From contig CAZSLC010000010.1 in the NCBI GenBank assembly GCA_964607675.1, positions 1-64,000 on the forward strand: 64,000 bases of DNA. Direction: 5' to 3'. The notes beneath the pieces were generated by a model. The model ran no database searches. It was given only the letters and a program-made list of their open reading frames with translations, and was not told the origin of the DNA. This document shows positions 53,450-62,609 of the stretch, in pieces (within the stretch, counting starts at the first letter, position 1; each line of letters starts with the position of its first letter). The translations under genes and the position numbers were made by a program. The DNA comes from CAZSLC01 sp964607675. Lineage in GTDB: Bacteria > Bacteroidota > Bacteroidia > Bacteroidales > UBA932.

Positions 53450-54931
53450 TTAGCTAATAAAAGAGTTTAAAATAGGTTCTACACTATTACTAATTAAATC
53501 ACTTATCCAATATGGGGCAATCCCTAAACCAATAATACAGGCTACAAGGCATATTACTGTTAACCTCTCATCCCAAGTGGCATCGTTCAATTTAAGATAT
53601 TCAGGGTTTTCCACTTTGCCATAAATGATTCTTCCAACCACTCTGAGGATATATACAGCTGTTATGACAATGCTCGTAGTGGCAATGATGGTACATATTC
53701 TAAAAAATAAACCACTATTCTCAAAGGCACCAACAAAGATGGTCATCTCTGCAACAAAGCCACTGAGACCAGGAAGTCCCAAATTAGCTAAACCAGCTAT
53801 TACATAGCCAACAGCCAAAAAAGGCATCACCTTCATTAAACCTCTCAACTGAGAAATTTCCCTTGTGTGAGTCCTCCCATAAATCATCCCAATCAATGCG
53901 AAGAAAAGTGCAGTCATCAACCCATGGCTTAACATCTGAAGAATGGCACCTGTGCATGAAACCTTCGTAAGCATCAATATGGCAAAAAGGACCAACCCGC
54001 AGTGAGAAACTGAGGAATATGCATTAATGTATTTCAAGTCAGTCTGTACCACAGCACTGAAAGCACCATAGACAACAGAAATTGTTGTTAGAATTAGAAA
54101 CACCTCCCTCCACATCTCCAATCCCTCTGGTAGCAAATAAATAGCCACCCTAAAGCAACCATATCCTCCGAGTTTCATTAAGACACCAGCATGAAGCATA
54201 CTTACAGCAGTAGGGGCGCAGGCATGTCCGTCGGGGCTCCATGTGTGAAATGGAAACAAGGCTCCTAAAATGCCAAATCCGAGGAAAACAATAGGAAAGA
54301 ATATTTGTTGAATCCCACTCGGAATATGTTCCTTAACAATTTCAAGAATATTCATGGTAGATGCACCTGCCCCATAATAAATCCCAAGAATACCAATTAG
54401 AATCAAAGCAGATCCACCCATAAGCATTAGGGTCAATTTCATTGCAGCATATTCTTTTTTACCACTTCCCCAGACACCAATCAACAGAAACATAGGAATC
54501 AGGGCAACCTCATAAAACATAAACATAGTAAAGAGATCAGTGGAGATGAAAAAACCAAAAACTCCAGTAGAAAGGAGAGTGAACCATATAAAATACTCTT
54601 TAGTGAGTGGCTTAAGATGCCATGAGGCAAAAGTGCCAGTAAATACAATAATAGAACTTAGAAGCAGCATCGCAAGTGATATACCATCCACCCCAACAGA
54701 GAAACATATATTGAGAGGAGCATACCACGATACACTTGCGGTATAAAGCATAGCGTCAGTAGCTCCTCCATTTCTTAAACCGATATAATCAATTATTAGA
54801 TAAACAGATAGAGCTATTAGAAGGGAAGCTCCTGTAACCATTACCCCACGAATGGCAGGTATAGATTTAAACACCCCTATTAAAGCCAACATCAGAAGTG
54901 GAATGAGAACATATAATATTAAAATATTCAT
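53450..54931 (-). CDS. nuoM: NADH-quinone oxidoreductase subunit M
   Basis: 493 residues with about 14 transmembrane helices. FMFYEVALIPMFLLIGVWG contains the conserved membrane glutamate; PFHTWSPDGHACAPTAVSMLHAGVLMK and INAYSSVSHCG are Proton_antipo signatures. Pumping subunit between NuoL and NuoN. The gene lies 10 bases after nuoL. Confidence 0.95.
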   Translation of the reverse strand: MNILILYVLIPLLMLALIGVFKSIPAIRGVMVTGASLLIALSVYLIIDYIGLRNGGATDAMLYTASVSWYAPLNICFSVGVDGISLAMLLLSSIIVFTGTFASWHLKPLTKEYFIWFTLLSTGVFGFFISTDLFTMFMFYEVALIPMFLLIGVWGSGKKEYAAMKLTLMLMGGSALILIGILGIYYGAGASTMNILEIVKEHIPSGIQQIFFPIVFLGFGILGALFPFHTWSPDGHACAPTAVSMLHAGVLMKLGGYGCFRVAIYLLPEGLEMWREVFLILTTISVVYGAFSAVVQTDLKYINAYSSVSHCGLVLFAILMLTKVSCTGAILQMLSHGLMTALFFALIGMIYGRTHTREISQLRGLMKVMPFLAVGYVIAGLANLGLPGLSGFVAEMTIFVGAFENSGLFFRICTIIATTSIVITAVYILRVVGRIIYGKVENPEYLKLNDATWDERLTVICLVACIIGLGIAPYWISDLISNSVEPILNSFIS

Positions 54932-54941
54932 AGCCTACAGA

Positions 54942-56828
54942 TTAAAAAATAAGTATTAATGTTAATACCACAGCACCTACCAAAAACCATATAGCATAGT
55001 GTTGAACTTGCCCACTCTGCATATTCTTGATAAGATTGGAAATGGCAGCTGTTCCAGAAGCCAAAGAATTAAGAAATCCATCAACAATATGTCTGTCAAA
55101 CCATGCAATTGGCCTACTAACACAATTAAAAATGATTTTTTTAGTAATGAAGTTCCAAATATTATCAATATAGAATCTGTTGTAAGCAGCTCTATGAAGA
55201 GTGCTAAAATTAGTAGCCAACTTTTCAGCAATAGGTTGTTTAGCTCCAGCATATATCCAAGTAGCAATGCCAATAGCGATTATTGCGACACTAATACTTG
55301 TAATGGCTATGATAGGATCTAAGTGGATGTGATATGCAAGTCCGTCGCTGCTTATAAATTCTCCAAAAGGGATAAATCCAGAAACACAAGTGATGAGGGC
55401 TAACACTAAGATTGGGATAATCATAGAGAGGGGAGCCTCATGGGGATTTCCATCCTTAAGATTACCTTTCCACTCACCATTCCAAAAAATGCAATAATAG
55501 AGTCTGAACATATAAAAGGCTGTCATAGCGGCAATGGCCGTCATAGTCCATCCCATTATAGGGCTGAAATCAAAGGCAGCTGTTAATATCTCATCTTTTG
55601 AGAAGAAGCCAGAAAAAGGGTAAATCCCTGAAATAGCCAAACATGCAATAAGAAAAGTAATATGTGTAACTGGCATATACTTTCTAAGTCCCCCCATAGC
55701 ATTCATCTCGTTAGAGTGTACGGCATGGATAATACATCCTGCCCCCAAAAAGAGAGAGGCTTTAAACATAGCGTGAGTAAAAAGATGGAACATACTTGCC
55801 ATATAGCCTAAACCGCCATTATGTGCATCCATTGATGTACATACACCCAACCCAACCATCATAAAACCAATTTGTGAAATGGTAGAAAACGCCAATACCC
55901 TCTTAATATCACTTTGTACACATGCGACACATGCTGCATAAAAAGCGGTAAATGCTCCAATATATGCTATCCAATGTAATATCTCAGGGGCATATCCTAT
56001 ATAGAGTGGAAACATACGTGCTACAAGATAGACCCCAGCAACAACCATTGTAGCGGCGTGTATCAAAGCACTGACAGGAGTAGGCCCCTCCATGGCATCA
56101 GGAAGCCAAATATGTAAGGGGAACATCGCACTTTTTCCAGCACCACCTATAAACATCAATCCAAGGGCAAGCGGTATCATAGCTCCTGCACCAACGAGCA
56201 TAGCATCAGATGGGGTAAATGAAAAAGTTTTAGTATAATATCCATATATCAGGATACCTATAAGAAATCCGAGATCTGCAAAACGAGTGACAATAAATGC
56301 CTTTTTACTTGCGGCAATAGCTTCATTTTTAGTGTAATAAAAACCAATTAGTAGATAAGAACTAACACCTACCAATTCCCAAAACAGATACATCTGAAAA
56401 ATATTGGTAGCCACTACAAGTCCCAACATTGAGAGTGTAAAAAGGCTCAGAAATGCATAATATCTTTGAAATCCTTTCTCCCCTTTCATATATCCGAAAG
56501 AGTATATGTGGACCATCAAAGAGACAGTAGAAATCACGACAAGCATCATTACAGAAATAGGATCCAATAATATCCCCATATCTATATGAAGAGTGGTATT
56601 AAATGGAAGCCATTCAAAATTATATGGGATTAATGATTGATAGATGCCATCAGCATTTCTCCCTGCGCTAAAATAATTATATGCCGTGATGTATGATAAG
56701 ATGGTTACAACACTAAGAATAGCAGTACCAATGATGCCTGCCAACTTATTTTTCATTTTCATCCCCAGCAAAGCCAATATCGCAAAGCTGACCAATGGAA
56801 GAAGAAGTATTAAAATAGTGTATTCCAT
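54942..56828 (-). CDS. nuoL: NADH-quinone oxidoreductase subunit L
   Basis: 628 residues. FYAFLSLFTLSMLGLV, LFWELVGVSSYLLIGF (membrane glutamate) and PLHIWLPDAMEGPTPVSALIHAATMV are typical. The C-terminal lateral helix region, with its final transmembrane segment (about 540-628), is present as in other NuoL. Distal proton-pumping subunit of complex I. Confidence 0.96.
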   Translation of the reverse strand: MEYTILILLLPLVSFAILALLGMKMKNKLAGIIGTAILSVVTILSYITAYNYFSAGRNADGIYQSLIPYNFEWLPFNTTLHIDMGILLDPISVMMLVVISTVSLMVHIYSFGYMKGEKGFQRYYAFLSLFTLSMLGLVVATNIFQMYLFWELVGVSSYLLIGFYYTKNEAIAASKKAFIVTRFADLGFLIGILIYGYYTKTFSFTPSDAMLVGAGAMIPLALGLMFIGGAGKSAMFPLHIWLPDAMEGPTPVSALIHAATMVVAGVYLVARMFPLYIGYAPEILHWIAYIGAFTAFYAACVACVQSDIKRVLAFSTISQIGFMMVGLGVCTSMDAHNGGLGYMASMFHLFTHAMFKASLFLGAGCIIHAVHSNEMNAMGGLRKYMPVTHITFLIACLAISGIYPFSGFFSKDEILTAAFDFSPIMGWTMTAIAAMTAFYMFRLYYCIFWNGEWKGNLKDGNPHEAPLSMIIPILVLALITCVSGFIPFGEFISSDGLAYHIHLDPIIAITSISVAIIAIGIATWIYAGAKQPIAEKLATNFSTLHRAAYNRFYIDNIWNFITKKIIFNCVSRPIAWFDRHIVDGFLNSLASGTAAISNLIKNMQSGQVQHYAIWFLVGAVVLTLILIF

Positions 56829-56836
56829 AAACTCAA

Positions 56837-57145
56837 TTAGTGTTTCATTTTATCCAAATTCTTTACTTGGATATTATTTATGTTTCGGTATATGTTGATG
56901 ATGATGGCAATAGCAACAGCAGTTTCAGCAGCACTTACTCCTATTGAGAAAAGGGCAAAAAAGAAACCTTCAAGTTGTTCTGGGAATAAATATCGGTTAA
57001 ATACAGCAAAATTAATATCTACAGAATTTAATATTAATTCAACACTGATAAGCATAGCCAACAAATTGCGGCGAGTAAAAAAGCCATAAATGCCAATAAA
57101 CATCATTATAGTGCTTATCGCTAAGAAATATTCCATTTTAATCAT
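56837..57145 (-). CDS. nuoK: NADH-quinone oxidoreductase subunit K
   Basis: 102 residues and three transmembrane helices, the normal NuoK length. RRNLLAMLISVELILNSVDINF and FALFSIGVSAAETAVAIAI carry the two conserved membrane glutamates. Lies 8 bases before nuoL and 5 after nuoJ. Confidence 0.95.
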   Translation of the reverse strand: MIKMEYFLAISTIMMFIGIYGFFTRRNLLAMLISVELILNSVDINFAVFNRYLFPEQLEGFFFALFSIGVSAAETAVAIAIIINIYRNINNIQVKNLDKMKH

Positions 57146-57150
57146 AACTT

Positions 57151-57654
57151 CTATCTTTTACGTGCGATCATGATACCTCCTACAATGCATGTAAGAAGCA
57201 ATATACTAATTAGTTCAAAAGGGAGTAGATATTGATATTTACCTATTCCCATAAGGGTTTGTCCAATGGTTTTTACCTCTAATTCCCCTGGTACAAATAC
57301 CCCCTCAATAAATTTGTGTTTGAGCATAAAAAAGAGACAAATGGCCAAACCTGCAAGTGTGGAGAGAAATCCAGCAAGGAATTTGCCCCCTTTGAGTTTC
57401 TCTGTTCTATCTCCTTTTCCAGATGTAAGGAGGATGCTAAAGACATATAAAACTGTAATGCCACCTGCATATATCAACAACTGCACTGCACCTAAAAAAG
57501 AGTAGTTTAATTGAAAATAAATACCTGCAGTAGCAAATAGCACAAAGAGCAGATATGTAGCCGCTCTCAAAATTCGCCTTGTGGTAACCGCCAAAATAGA
57601 ACTTACTACAATGAAGAGGGCAAGGATTATAAAGACTATTAGTTGAAGTGTCAT
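57151..57654 (-). CDS. nuoJ: NADH-quinone oxidoreductase subunit J
   Basis: 167 residues with five hydrophobic segments. LLFVLFATAGIYFQLNYSFLGAVQLLIYAGGI matches the TM2-TM3 core (pi-bulge helix and tyrosine). The gene starts one base after the nuoI stop. Membrane-arm subunit coupling quinone reduction to pumping. Confidence 0.93.
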   Translation of the reverse strand: MTLQLIVFIILALFIVVSSILAVTTRRILRAATYLLFVLFATAGIYFQLNYSFLGAVQLLIYAGGITVLYVFSILLTSGKGDRTEKLKGGKFLAGFLSTLAGLAICLFFMLKHKFIEGVFVPGELEVKTIGQTLMGIGKYQYLLPFELISILLLTCIVGGIMIARKR

Positions 57655-57655
57655 A

Positions 57656-58117
57656 TTATTCTATTTTACTATTCTTATTTAAAACTAATTTCAATTTATC
57701 TCTATCAAATACTGCATTTTCAAACTCCGTACTAAAGCTAATGGCATCATGGGGACATGCATTAACGCATAACTGACAGAACATACATGCTCCCAAATCA
57801 TATTCATACCTCACCAATACCTTTTTTTTGTTTCCTGTTTGAGGATCCTCAAGCACTTGACTGACAACTCTTATTGTCTCATTGGGACAGGCCATCTGGC
57901 ACAATCCACATGCCACGCATTTATTGTTTCCATTTTCATCCGAAGGCATGCATAAGCAACCTCTGAATCGAGGAGATATCTTTAAAGTCTCTCTGTTTTC
58001 AGGGTAACATTCAGTCACTTTTTTGGTAAAGAATTCTCTCCATGTAACTGTCAATCCAGTTAATAGACTCCTTATCCCTTTAAATAAACCACATATATAT
58101 GTACTATTCTCTTTCAT
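57656..58117 (-). CDS. nuoI: NADH-quinone oxidoreductase subunit I
   Basis: 153 residues from the ATG at 58117. The frame opens further upstream at 58141, but that overlaps nuoH, while 58117 leaves one base between the genes. Two CxxCxxCxxxCP ferredoxin motifs (CVACGLCQMACP and CMFCQLCVNACP) bind the N6a/N6b 4Fe-4S clusters. CLCMPSDENG just before the first motif is a Bacteroidota-style variant of this region. Passes electrons toward NuoB. Confidence 0.94.
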   Translation of the reverse strand: MKENSTYICGLFKGIRSLLTGLTVTWREFFTKKVTECYPENRETLKISPRFRGCLCMPSDENGNNKCVACGLCQMACPNETIRVVSQVLEDPQTGNKKKVLVRYEYDLGACMFCQLCVNACPHDAISFSTEFENAVFDRDKLKLVLNKNSKIE

Positions 58118-58118
58118 A

Positions 58119-59195
58119 CTAAAAATGCCATTCAAATACAACTATAATTACCATTATCAACAAATTAAGGAGTCCAATAGGAACTAAATATTTCCATTCC
58201 AAAGTGAGAATCTGATCAACTCTAAGCCTTGGAAAAGTCCATTTAATCCACATTAAAAGCCAAACGATAAAAAATGCTTTTGCAAAGAACCATATAAAAC
58301 CAGGAATATAGTCCATCACCATATTGAAGCTCTCTAAACCTGGAATGTGTAAAGGCATCCATCCCCCTAAATAGAGTGTAGTCGCTACACTTGCGATTAT
58401 GAAAAGGTTAACGAACTCTGCCACATAGAAAAGCCCGAAGTGCATTCCAGAATATTCGGTATGATAACCAGCAGTTAATTCACTTTCAGCCTCAGGAAGG
58501 TCGAATGGGCCTCTGTTGACCTCTGCATTTCCAGCTATCAAGTAGATGATAAAAGAGATAAACATTGGGATATGACCTTTGAAAATGAACCATCCATCTG
58601 CCTGTCTTTCTACTATTTCAGAAAGCTGCATAGTATCGGTAAAAACTACAACAGTAAGGATGCACAGACCTATAGAGAGTTCATAACTAATCATTTGTGC
58701 CCCACTTCTCATCGCCCCAATAAGTGAAAATTTGTTGTTTGAGCTCCATCCTGCAAGAAGAATCCCTACCACTCCAATACTCGATGCAGCCATAAGGAAA
58801 AAAATTCCTACATTAAAGTCCAGTACCTCCAAGCCTCGGTTTATAGGGATACAACTGAATGCTGTAATACTTGCTAAAATAACTATATATGGGGCTAAAT
58901 TGTAAAGAAATTTATCAGAATGTTTAATAGATATGATCTCCTTAATAAGCATCTTAACAACATCTGCAAAGACCTGAATAGTCCCTCCAGGGCCAACTCT
59001 ATTAGGTCCTAGTCTGCATTGAAATGCCGCACACACTTTCCTCTCCATAAAAATCATTACTATGGCAATTAAAGCGTATGCTACCATAATACATAGACCA
59101 ATAACAATAAATTCTAAAAACAGAGCCAGTCCTTCAGGCATAATAGAAGTGAGAAGATTATGAATCCATTCTGTAACTATCGTAAAATCGAACAT
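58119..59195 (-). CDS. nuoH: NADH-quinone oxidoreductase subunit H
   Basis: 358 residues with eight transmembrane helices. RKVCAAFQCRLGPNRVGPGG, RGPFDLPEAESELTAGYHTEYSG (the acidic E-channel loop) and WIKWTFPRLRVDQ are characteristic. It forms part of the quinone chamber with NuoB and NuoCD. A 47-base gap separates it from nuoCD. Confidence 0.96.
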   Translation of the reverse strand: MFDFTIVTEWIHNLLTSIMPEGLALFLEFIVIGLCIMVAYALIAIVMIFMERKVCAAFQCRLGPNRVGPGGTIQVFADVVKMLIKEIISIKHSDKFLYNLAPYIVILASITAFSCIPINRGLEVLDFNVGIFFLMAASSIGVVGILLAGWSSNNKFSLIGAMRSGAQMISYELSIGLCILTVVVFTDTMQLSEIVERQADGWFIFKGHIPMFISFIIYLIAGNAEVNRGPFDLPEAESELTAGYHTEYSGMHFGLFYVAEFVNLFIIASVATTLYLGGWMPLHIPGLESFNMVMDYIPGFIWFFAKAFFIVWLLMWIKWTFPRLRVDQILTLEWKYLVPIGLLNLLIMVIIVVFEWHF

Positions 59196-59242
59196 ACTAT
59201 TTTTCTGTGATTAATTATAATATTCTATTTTATTATATTGAC

Positions 59243-60820
59243 TTAACGGTCAATATCTGGAACGACGTAGTCCACTGTACCACCGATGGCAATTAAGTCT
59301 GCAATTTTTGAACCTTTGCACATTGTCTCCATGGCGGCGACTAAAGGGAGACCTGTGGCCCTAAATTTCATCCTGTAAGGGAATTTATCTCCATGGCTCT
59401 CGATAAAAACTCCGAACTCACCGCGACTTCCCTCTACAGCACTGTAATACGAACCTTCAGGAATTTTAATAATTGGTTTCATCTTCTGTTTATACTCCCC
59501 CTCAGGGATGTTATCAATGAGTTGTTCAATGATATTTAGGCTCTCTACTATCTCTTCCATCCTAAGCATATACCGAGCAAAGGCATCCCCCTCTTGGCGC
59601 ACCACCTCACGGAAATTGACCTCTCCGTAGGCACCATATGGATGTCTCTTCCTCACATCACATCTCCAACCACTTGCACGGCCAGTTCCCCCTGTTGCAC
59701 CAAATGAAATGGCATCCTCTTTTGTTAAAATCCCGACACCCTGAAGCCTCCCTCTGGCTATGATATTTCCAGTAAATAGGCGGTGATATTCCTTATCGAG
59801 GAGTGGCCGCAAATAGCAGATAAACTCTTTCACTTTCTGCACAAAATCAAGGGCGATATCTTCTTGAACACCACCAATTACATTGTAGTTCTGAATCAAT
59901 CTTCCACCTGTTGTTGCCTCGAAGATATCGAGTATTTTCTCTCTATCCCTAAATCCATAGAAAAAAGCAGTTAGTGCCCCCATATCCATGCAAAGGCATG
60001 AGAAAAAGAGGAGGTGAGAGTCAATACGTTGAAGCTCGTCCATGATAGTACGGATATATTGTACCCTTGAACTCACTTCAATTCCCATGGCATTTTCAAT
60101 GCACATACACAGGGCATGGCGGTTTTGGTGGGCACCCAGATAGTCAAGACGATCCGTGAGTGCCAAAGTCTGTGGATAAGTGAGGGTTTCGCACATTTTC
60201 TCAATTCCACGATGAATGTAGCCGCAGTGAACATCCAACTTTTTGATGATTTCTCCCTCAAGTGACACTCTGAATCGGAGAACTCCGTGGGTTGCTGGGT
60301 GCTGAGGACCAATGTTTATTATATATTCATCATCGTCAAAAATAATTTTAGTGTTTTCTTTGATAGAACCATCATCTTGGATGGTATATCTTCGAGTGGA
60401 ATCGGGGGTCTCTTCATTCTCCATATTCAGAGGATTGAGAGCCACGTCGTACCCCTTACGTAGTGGGTATCCTTTCCATTCATCTCTTAAAAAGAGGCGA
60501 CGCATATCTTTATGACCAATGAATTGAATTCCAAAAAAATCATATACCTCCCTCTCATTGAACTCAGCACCTTTCCAAATGTCACTAACAGTGGGGATAT
60601 GAGGATTATCAATATTATTAGTAGAGGTTTTAATCACTACATTCTCTCCATTAGAGGTATTTTCAATATGATACACCACCCCTAATCCTCCCTCATCACC
60701 CCAATCCATTCCTGTTAAAGAGCGCAAAAAATCATAGCCGTTATCCCTCAATTTGATCATTTCAGCTTTGAAATTGCCTAAAGGAATATATAGTATCTCG
60801 TTTTTATTACTCTTGTTCAT
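59243..60820 (-). CDS. nuoCD: NADH-quinone oxidoreductase subunit C/D fusion
   Basis: 525 residues from the ATG at 60820 (MNKSNKNE); an upstream in-frame start at 60847 is less likely. The NuoC part (1-130) ends in the signature EFNEREVYDFFGIQF and KGYPLRKGYD. The NuoD part begins near 165 with INIGPQHPATHGVLRF (the quinone-site histidines), and DVHCGYIHRGIEK, GRASGWRCDVRK and GEFGVFIESHGDKFPYR follow. Fusion of C and D is usual in Bacteroidota and enterobacteria. Overlaps the end of nuoB by 14 bases. Confidence 0.96.
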   Translation of the reverse strand: MNKSNKNEILYIPLGNFKAEMIKLRDNGYDFLRSLTGMDWGDEGGLGVVYHIENTSNGENVVIKTSTNNIDNPHIPTVSDIWKGAEFNEREVYDFFGIQFIGHKDMRRLFLRDEWKGYPLRKGYDVALNPLNMENEETPDSTRRYTIQDDGSIKENTKIIFDDDEYIINIGPQHPATHGVLRFRVSLEGEIIKKLDVHCGYIHRGIEKMCETLTYPQTLALTDRLDYLGAHQNRHALCMCIENAMGIEVSSRVQYIRTIMDELQRIDSHLLFFSCLCMDMGALTAFFYGFRDREKILDIFEATTGGRLIQNYNVIGGVQEDIALDFVQKVKEFICYLRPLLDKEYHRLFTGNIIARGRLQGVGILTKEDAISFGATGGTGRASGWRCDVRKRHPYGAYGEVNFREVVRQEGDAFARYMLRMEEIVESLNIIEQLIDNIPEGEYKQKMKPIIKIPEGSYYSAVEGSRGEFGVFIESHGDKFPYRMKFRATGLPLVAAMETMCKGSKIADLIAIGGTVDYVVPDIDR

Positions 60821-61394
60821 AATTATTATCCCTTTTATTAATACCACCTAAAAATTTTTCAACTTTTACTTTTCTCTGAAGTTGGATCATTCCATACAGA
60901 AGTGCTTCAGGACGGGGAGGACAGCCTGGTATATAGACATCTACAGGGAGAATTTTATCTACTCCCTGAAGGACATGATAAGATTTTTTAAATGGTCCTC
61001 CACATGTGGCACAAGATCCAACAGCAACAACATATTTAGGATCGGCCATCTGATCATACAACCGCTTGAGAACTGGGGCCATCTTGTGAGTAATAGTCCC
61101 TGCGACCATTATCATATCGGCCTGTCGTGGACTTGCTCGGGCCACCTCGAAGCCAAATCTTGCGAAATCATATCGCGCCGCTCCGATGGCCATAAATTCT
61201 ATTCCACAACAACTGGTAGCAAATGTAAGGGGCCATAAAGAATTGCTCCTGCCCCAATTGATTAGATCATCAAGACATCCAACTATTACATTGGTCCCAT
61301 TTTTATTGAGTTCCCTTACCATCTCTTCGAGATAGTCATTGTTTTTAAAATCATCGTAAGGGATTGATTTTATCTTAGGCTTTTTTATTTCCAT
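60807..61394 (-). CDS. nuoB: NADH-quinone oxidoreductase subunit B
   Basis: 195 residues. TSCCGIEFMAIGAARYDFARFG (adjacent cysteines), VGSCATCGGPF and PGCPPRPEALL hold the four cysteines of cluster N2, the last cluster before quinone. Overlaps the nuoA stop by 10 bases and the nuoCD start by 14. An N-terminal 35-residue extension precedes the core. Confidence 0.97.
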   Translation of the reverse strand: MEIKKPKIKSIPYDDFKNNDYLEEMVRELNKNGTNVIVGCLDDLINWGRSNSLWPLTFATSCCGIEFMAIGAARYDFARFGFEVARASPRQADMIMVAGTITHKMAPVLKRLYDQMADPKYVVAVGSCATCGGPFKKSYHVLQGVDKILPVDVYIPGCPPRPEALLYGMIQLQRKVKVEKFLGGINKRDNNYEQE

Positions 61395-61735
61395 TCAAGT
61401 GCACCTTTTTTCCAAGCGTAAGCAAGGCCTAATACCAAAATTAATAAAAAGAAAACGATGCTAAAAAGACCGAATACCCCAAGTTCATGGGCAACAACGG
61501 CCCATGGAAACAGAAAGATGGTCTCAACATCAAACATCAAGAAAAGGATGGCATATAGGTAATAACCCACTTTAAATTGCATCCAAGAAGTACCCTGGGT
61601 AGGAATTCCACACTCATACGCTTCACCTTTTTGTGGATTGTAGGATCGCGGAGAGATGAGATTGGCCACCCCCAATGCGAGTGCAACAAGCGCTATTGCC
61701 GTAGCAATAACAACAATTAATAATGTAAAATACAT
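61385..61735 (-). CDS. nuoA: NADH-quinone oxidoreductase subunit A
   Basis: 116 residues and three transmembrane helices. YNPQKGEAYECGIPTQGTSWMQFKVGYYLYAILFLMFDVE includes the conserved Cys loop and the FDVE acidic motif. First gene of the operon nuoA-B-CD-H-I-J-K-L-M-N. A near-consensus -7 box (TAATATTG, 61772-61765 read on the minus strand) lies 29 bases upstream, but no good -33 partner was seen, so the promoter is uncertain. Confidence 0.96.
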   Translation of the reverse strand: MYFTLLIVVIATAIALVALALGVANLISPRSYNPQKGEAYECGIPTQGTSWMQFKVGYYLYAILFLMFDVETIFLFPWAVVAHELGVFGLFSIVFFLLILVLGLAYAWKKGALEWK

Positions 61736-61812
61736 ACGAAATATGAATTTGAACGCAAGTTAGACAATATTACAATACTAAACTCTTTTATGATATAATT
61801 ATTTTACTTGAG

Positions 61813-61843
61813 TTGAATAAGTGCCGAGAAAATTGTATTTTTG
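61813..61843 (+). promoter_or_regulatory. Promoter of the MgtC-like gene
   Basis: TTG (61813-61815) is followed after 20 bases by TATTTTTG (61836-61843). It places the start codon at 61862 rather than at the TTG at 61841 inside the box. Confidence 0.7.
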
Positions 61844-61861
61844 TTACCAAATTTTTCAATC

Positions 61862-62584
61862 ATGGGAGAGTTTAGTGTGCAAATAAATTATTTTTGGCAG
61901 CAAACCATGACTCAAGAAATTACTGCAGAATCGGCAATAATAAAGCTGCTAATCAGTATGATTTTAGGTACTATAATCGGTATTGAAAGACAAACACGTC
62001 GTCGAAGTGCAGGGATGAGGACATTTGCCCTTATTTGTATGGGAGCAACTGCTGCTATGTTGCTATCAATATGGATTCCACAGACTTATACCAATTTCCA
62101 AAATGGAGATCCAGGGCGTATTGCTGCTCAAATATTGACAGGCATTGGCTTTTTAGGTGCTGGTGCTATCATTCAGAGTCGCGGCACAGTACGCGGGTTG
62201 ACCACAGCAGCGGCAATATGGACCTCTGCCATCACTGGAATGTGTGTCGGAGCTGGGATGTATTGGCTCTCTATCGCTATGACAGGGTGCACCTTAATAG
62301 TTCTTATTTTGTTTGATAGGTTAGAAGAGAAGCGCACACTTTCTGGCGAGATGAAATCACTGGTGATAACATTCTCCTCCCTCAATGTCGATGTGGAATC
62401 AATCAAACAGATATTAAACAAATACAAATTGTTTTTAATAGACATATCTGTTGATAAGGATTATGAACAAAGTATCTCCAAATACTCTTTCAAATTGCAC
62501 ATGAACACTACAAAATCTTATGAGAACCTTATGGAAGAGTTGCATGCATTGGGGAATGTGAAAAATATTTCTATGCTTTATTAG
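61862..62584 (+). CDS. MgtC/SapB-family membrane protein
   Basis: 240 residues from the ATG at 61862; MTQEITAE at 61907 is another possible start. Four to five N-terminal transmembrane segments carry the MgtC motifs: GTIIGIERQTRRRSAGMRTF, GAGAIIQ and RGLTTAAAIW. A soluble ACT-like C-terminal domain (about 165-240) follows. MgtC proteins help survival at low Mg2+ and affect ATP synthase and phosphate handling in pathogens. The role here is unknown. Confidence 0.9.
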   Translation: MGEFSVQINYFWQQTMTQEITAESAIIKLLISMILGTIIGIERQTRRRSAGMRTFALICMGATAAMLLSIWIPQTYTNFQNGDPGRIAAQILTGIGFLGAGAIIQSRGTVRGLTTAAAIWTSAITGMCVGAGMYWLSIAMTGCTLIVLILFDRLEEKRTLSGEMKSLVITFSSLNVDVESIKQILNKYKLFLIDISVDKDYEQSISKYSFKLHMNTTKSYENLMEELHALGNVKNISMLY

Positions 62585-62609
62585 ATTAACTATTAATTAA
62601 ATATAAACT

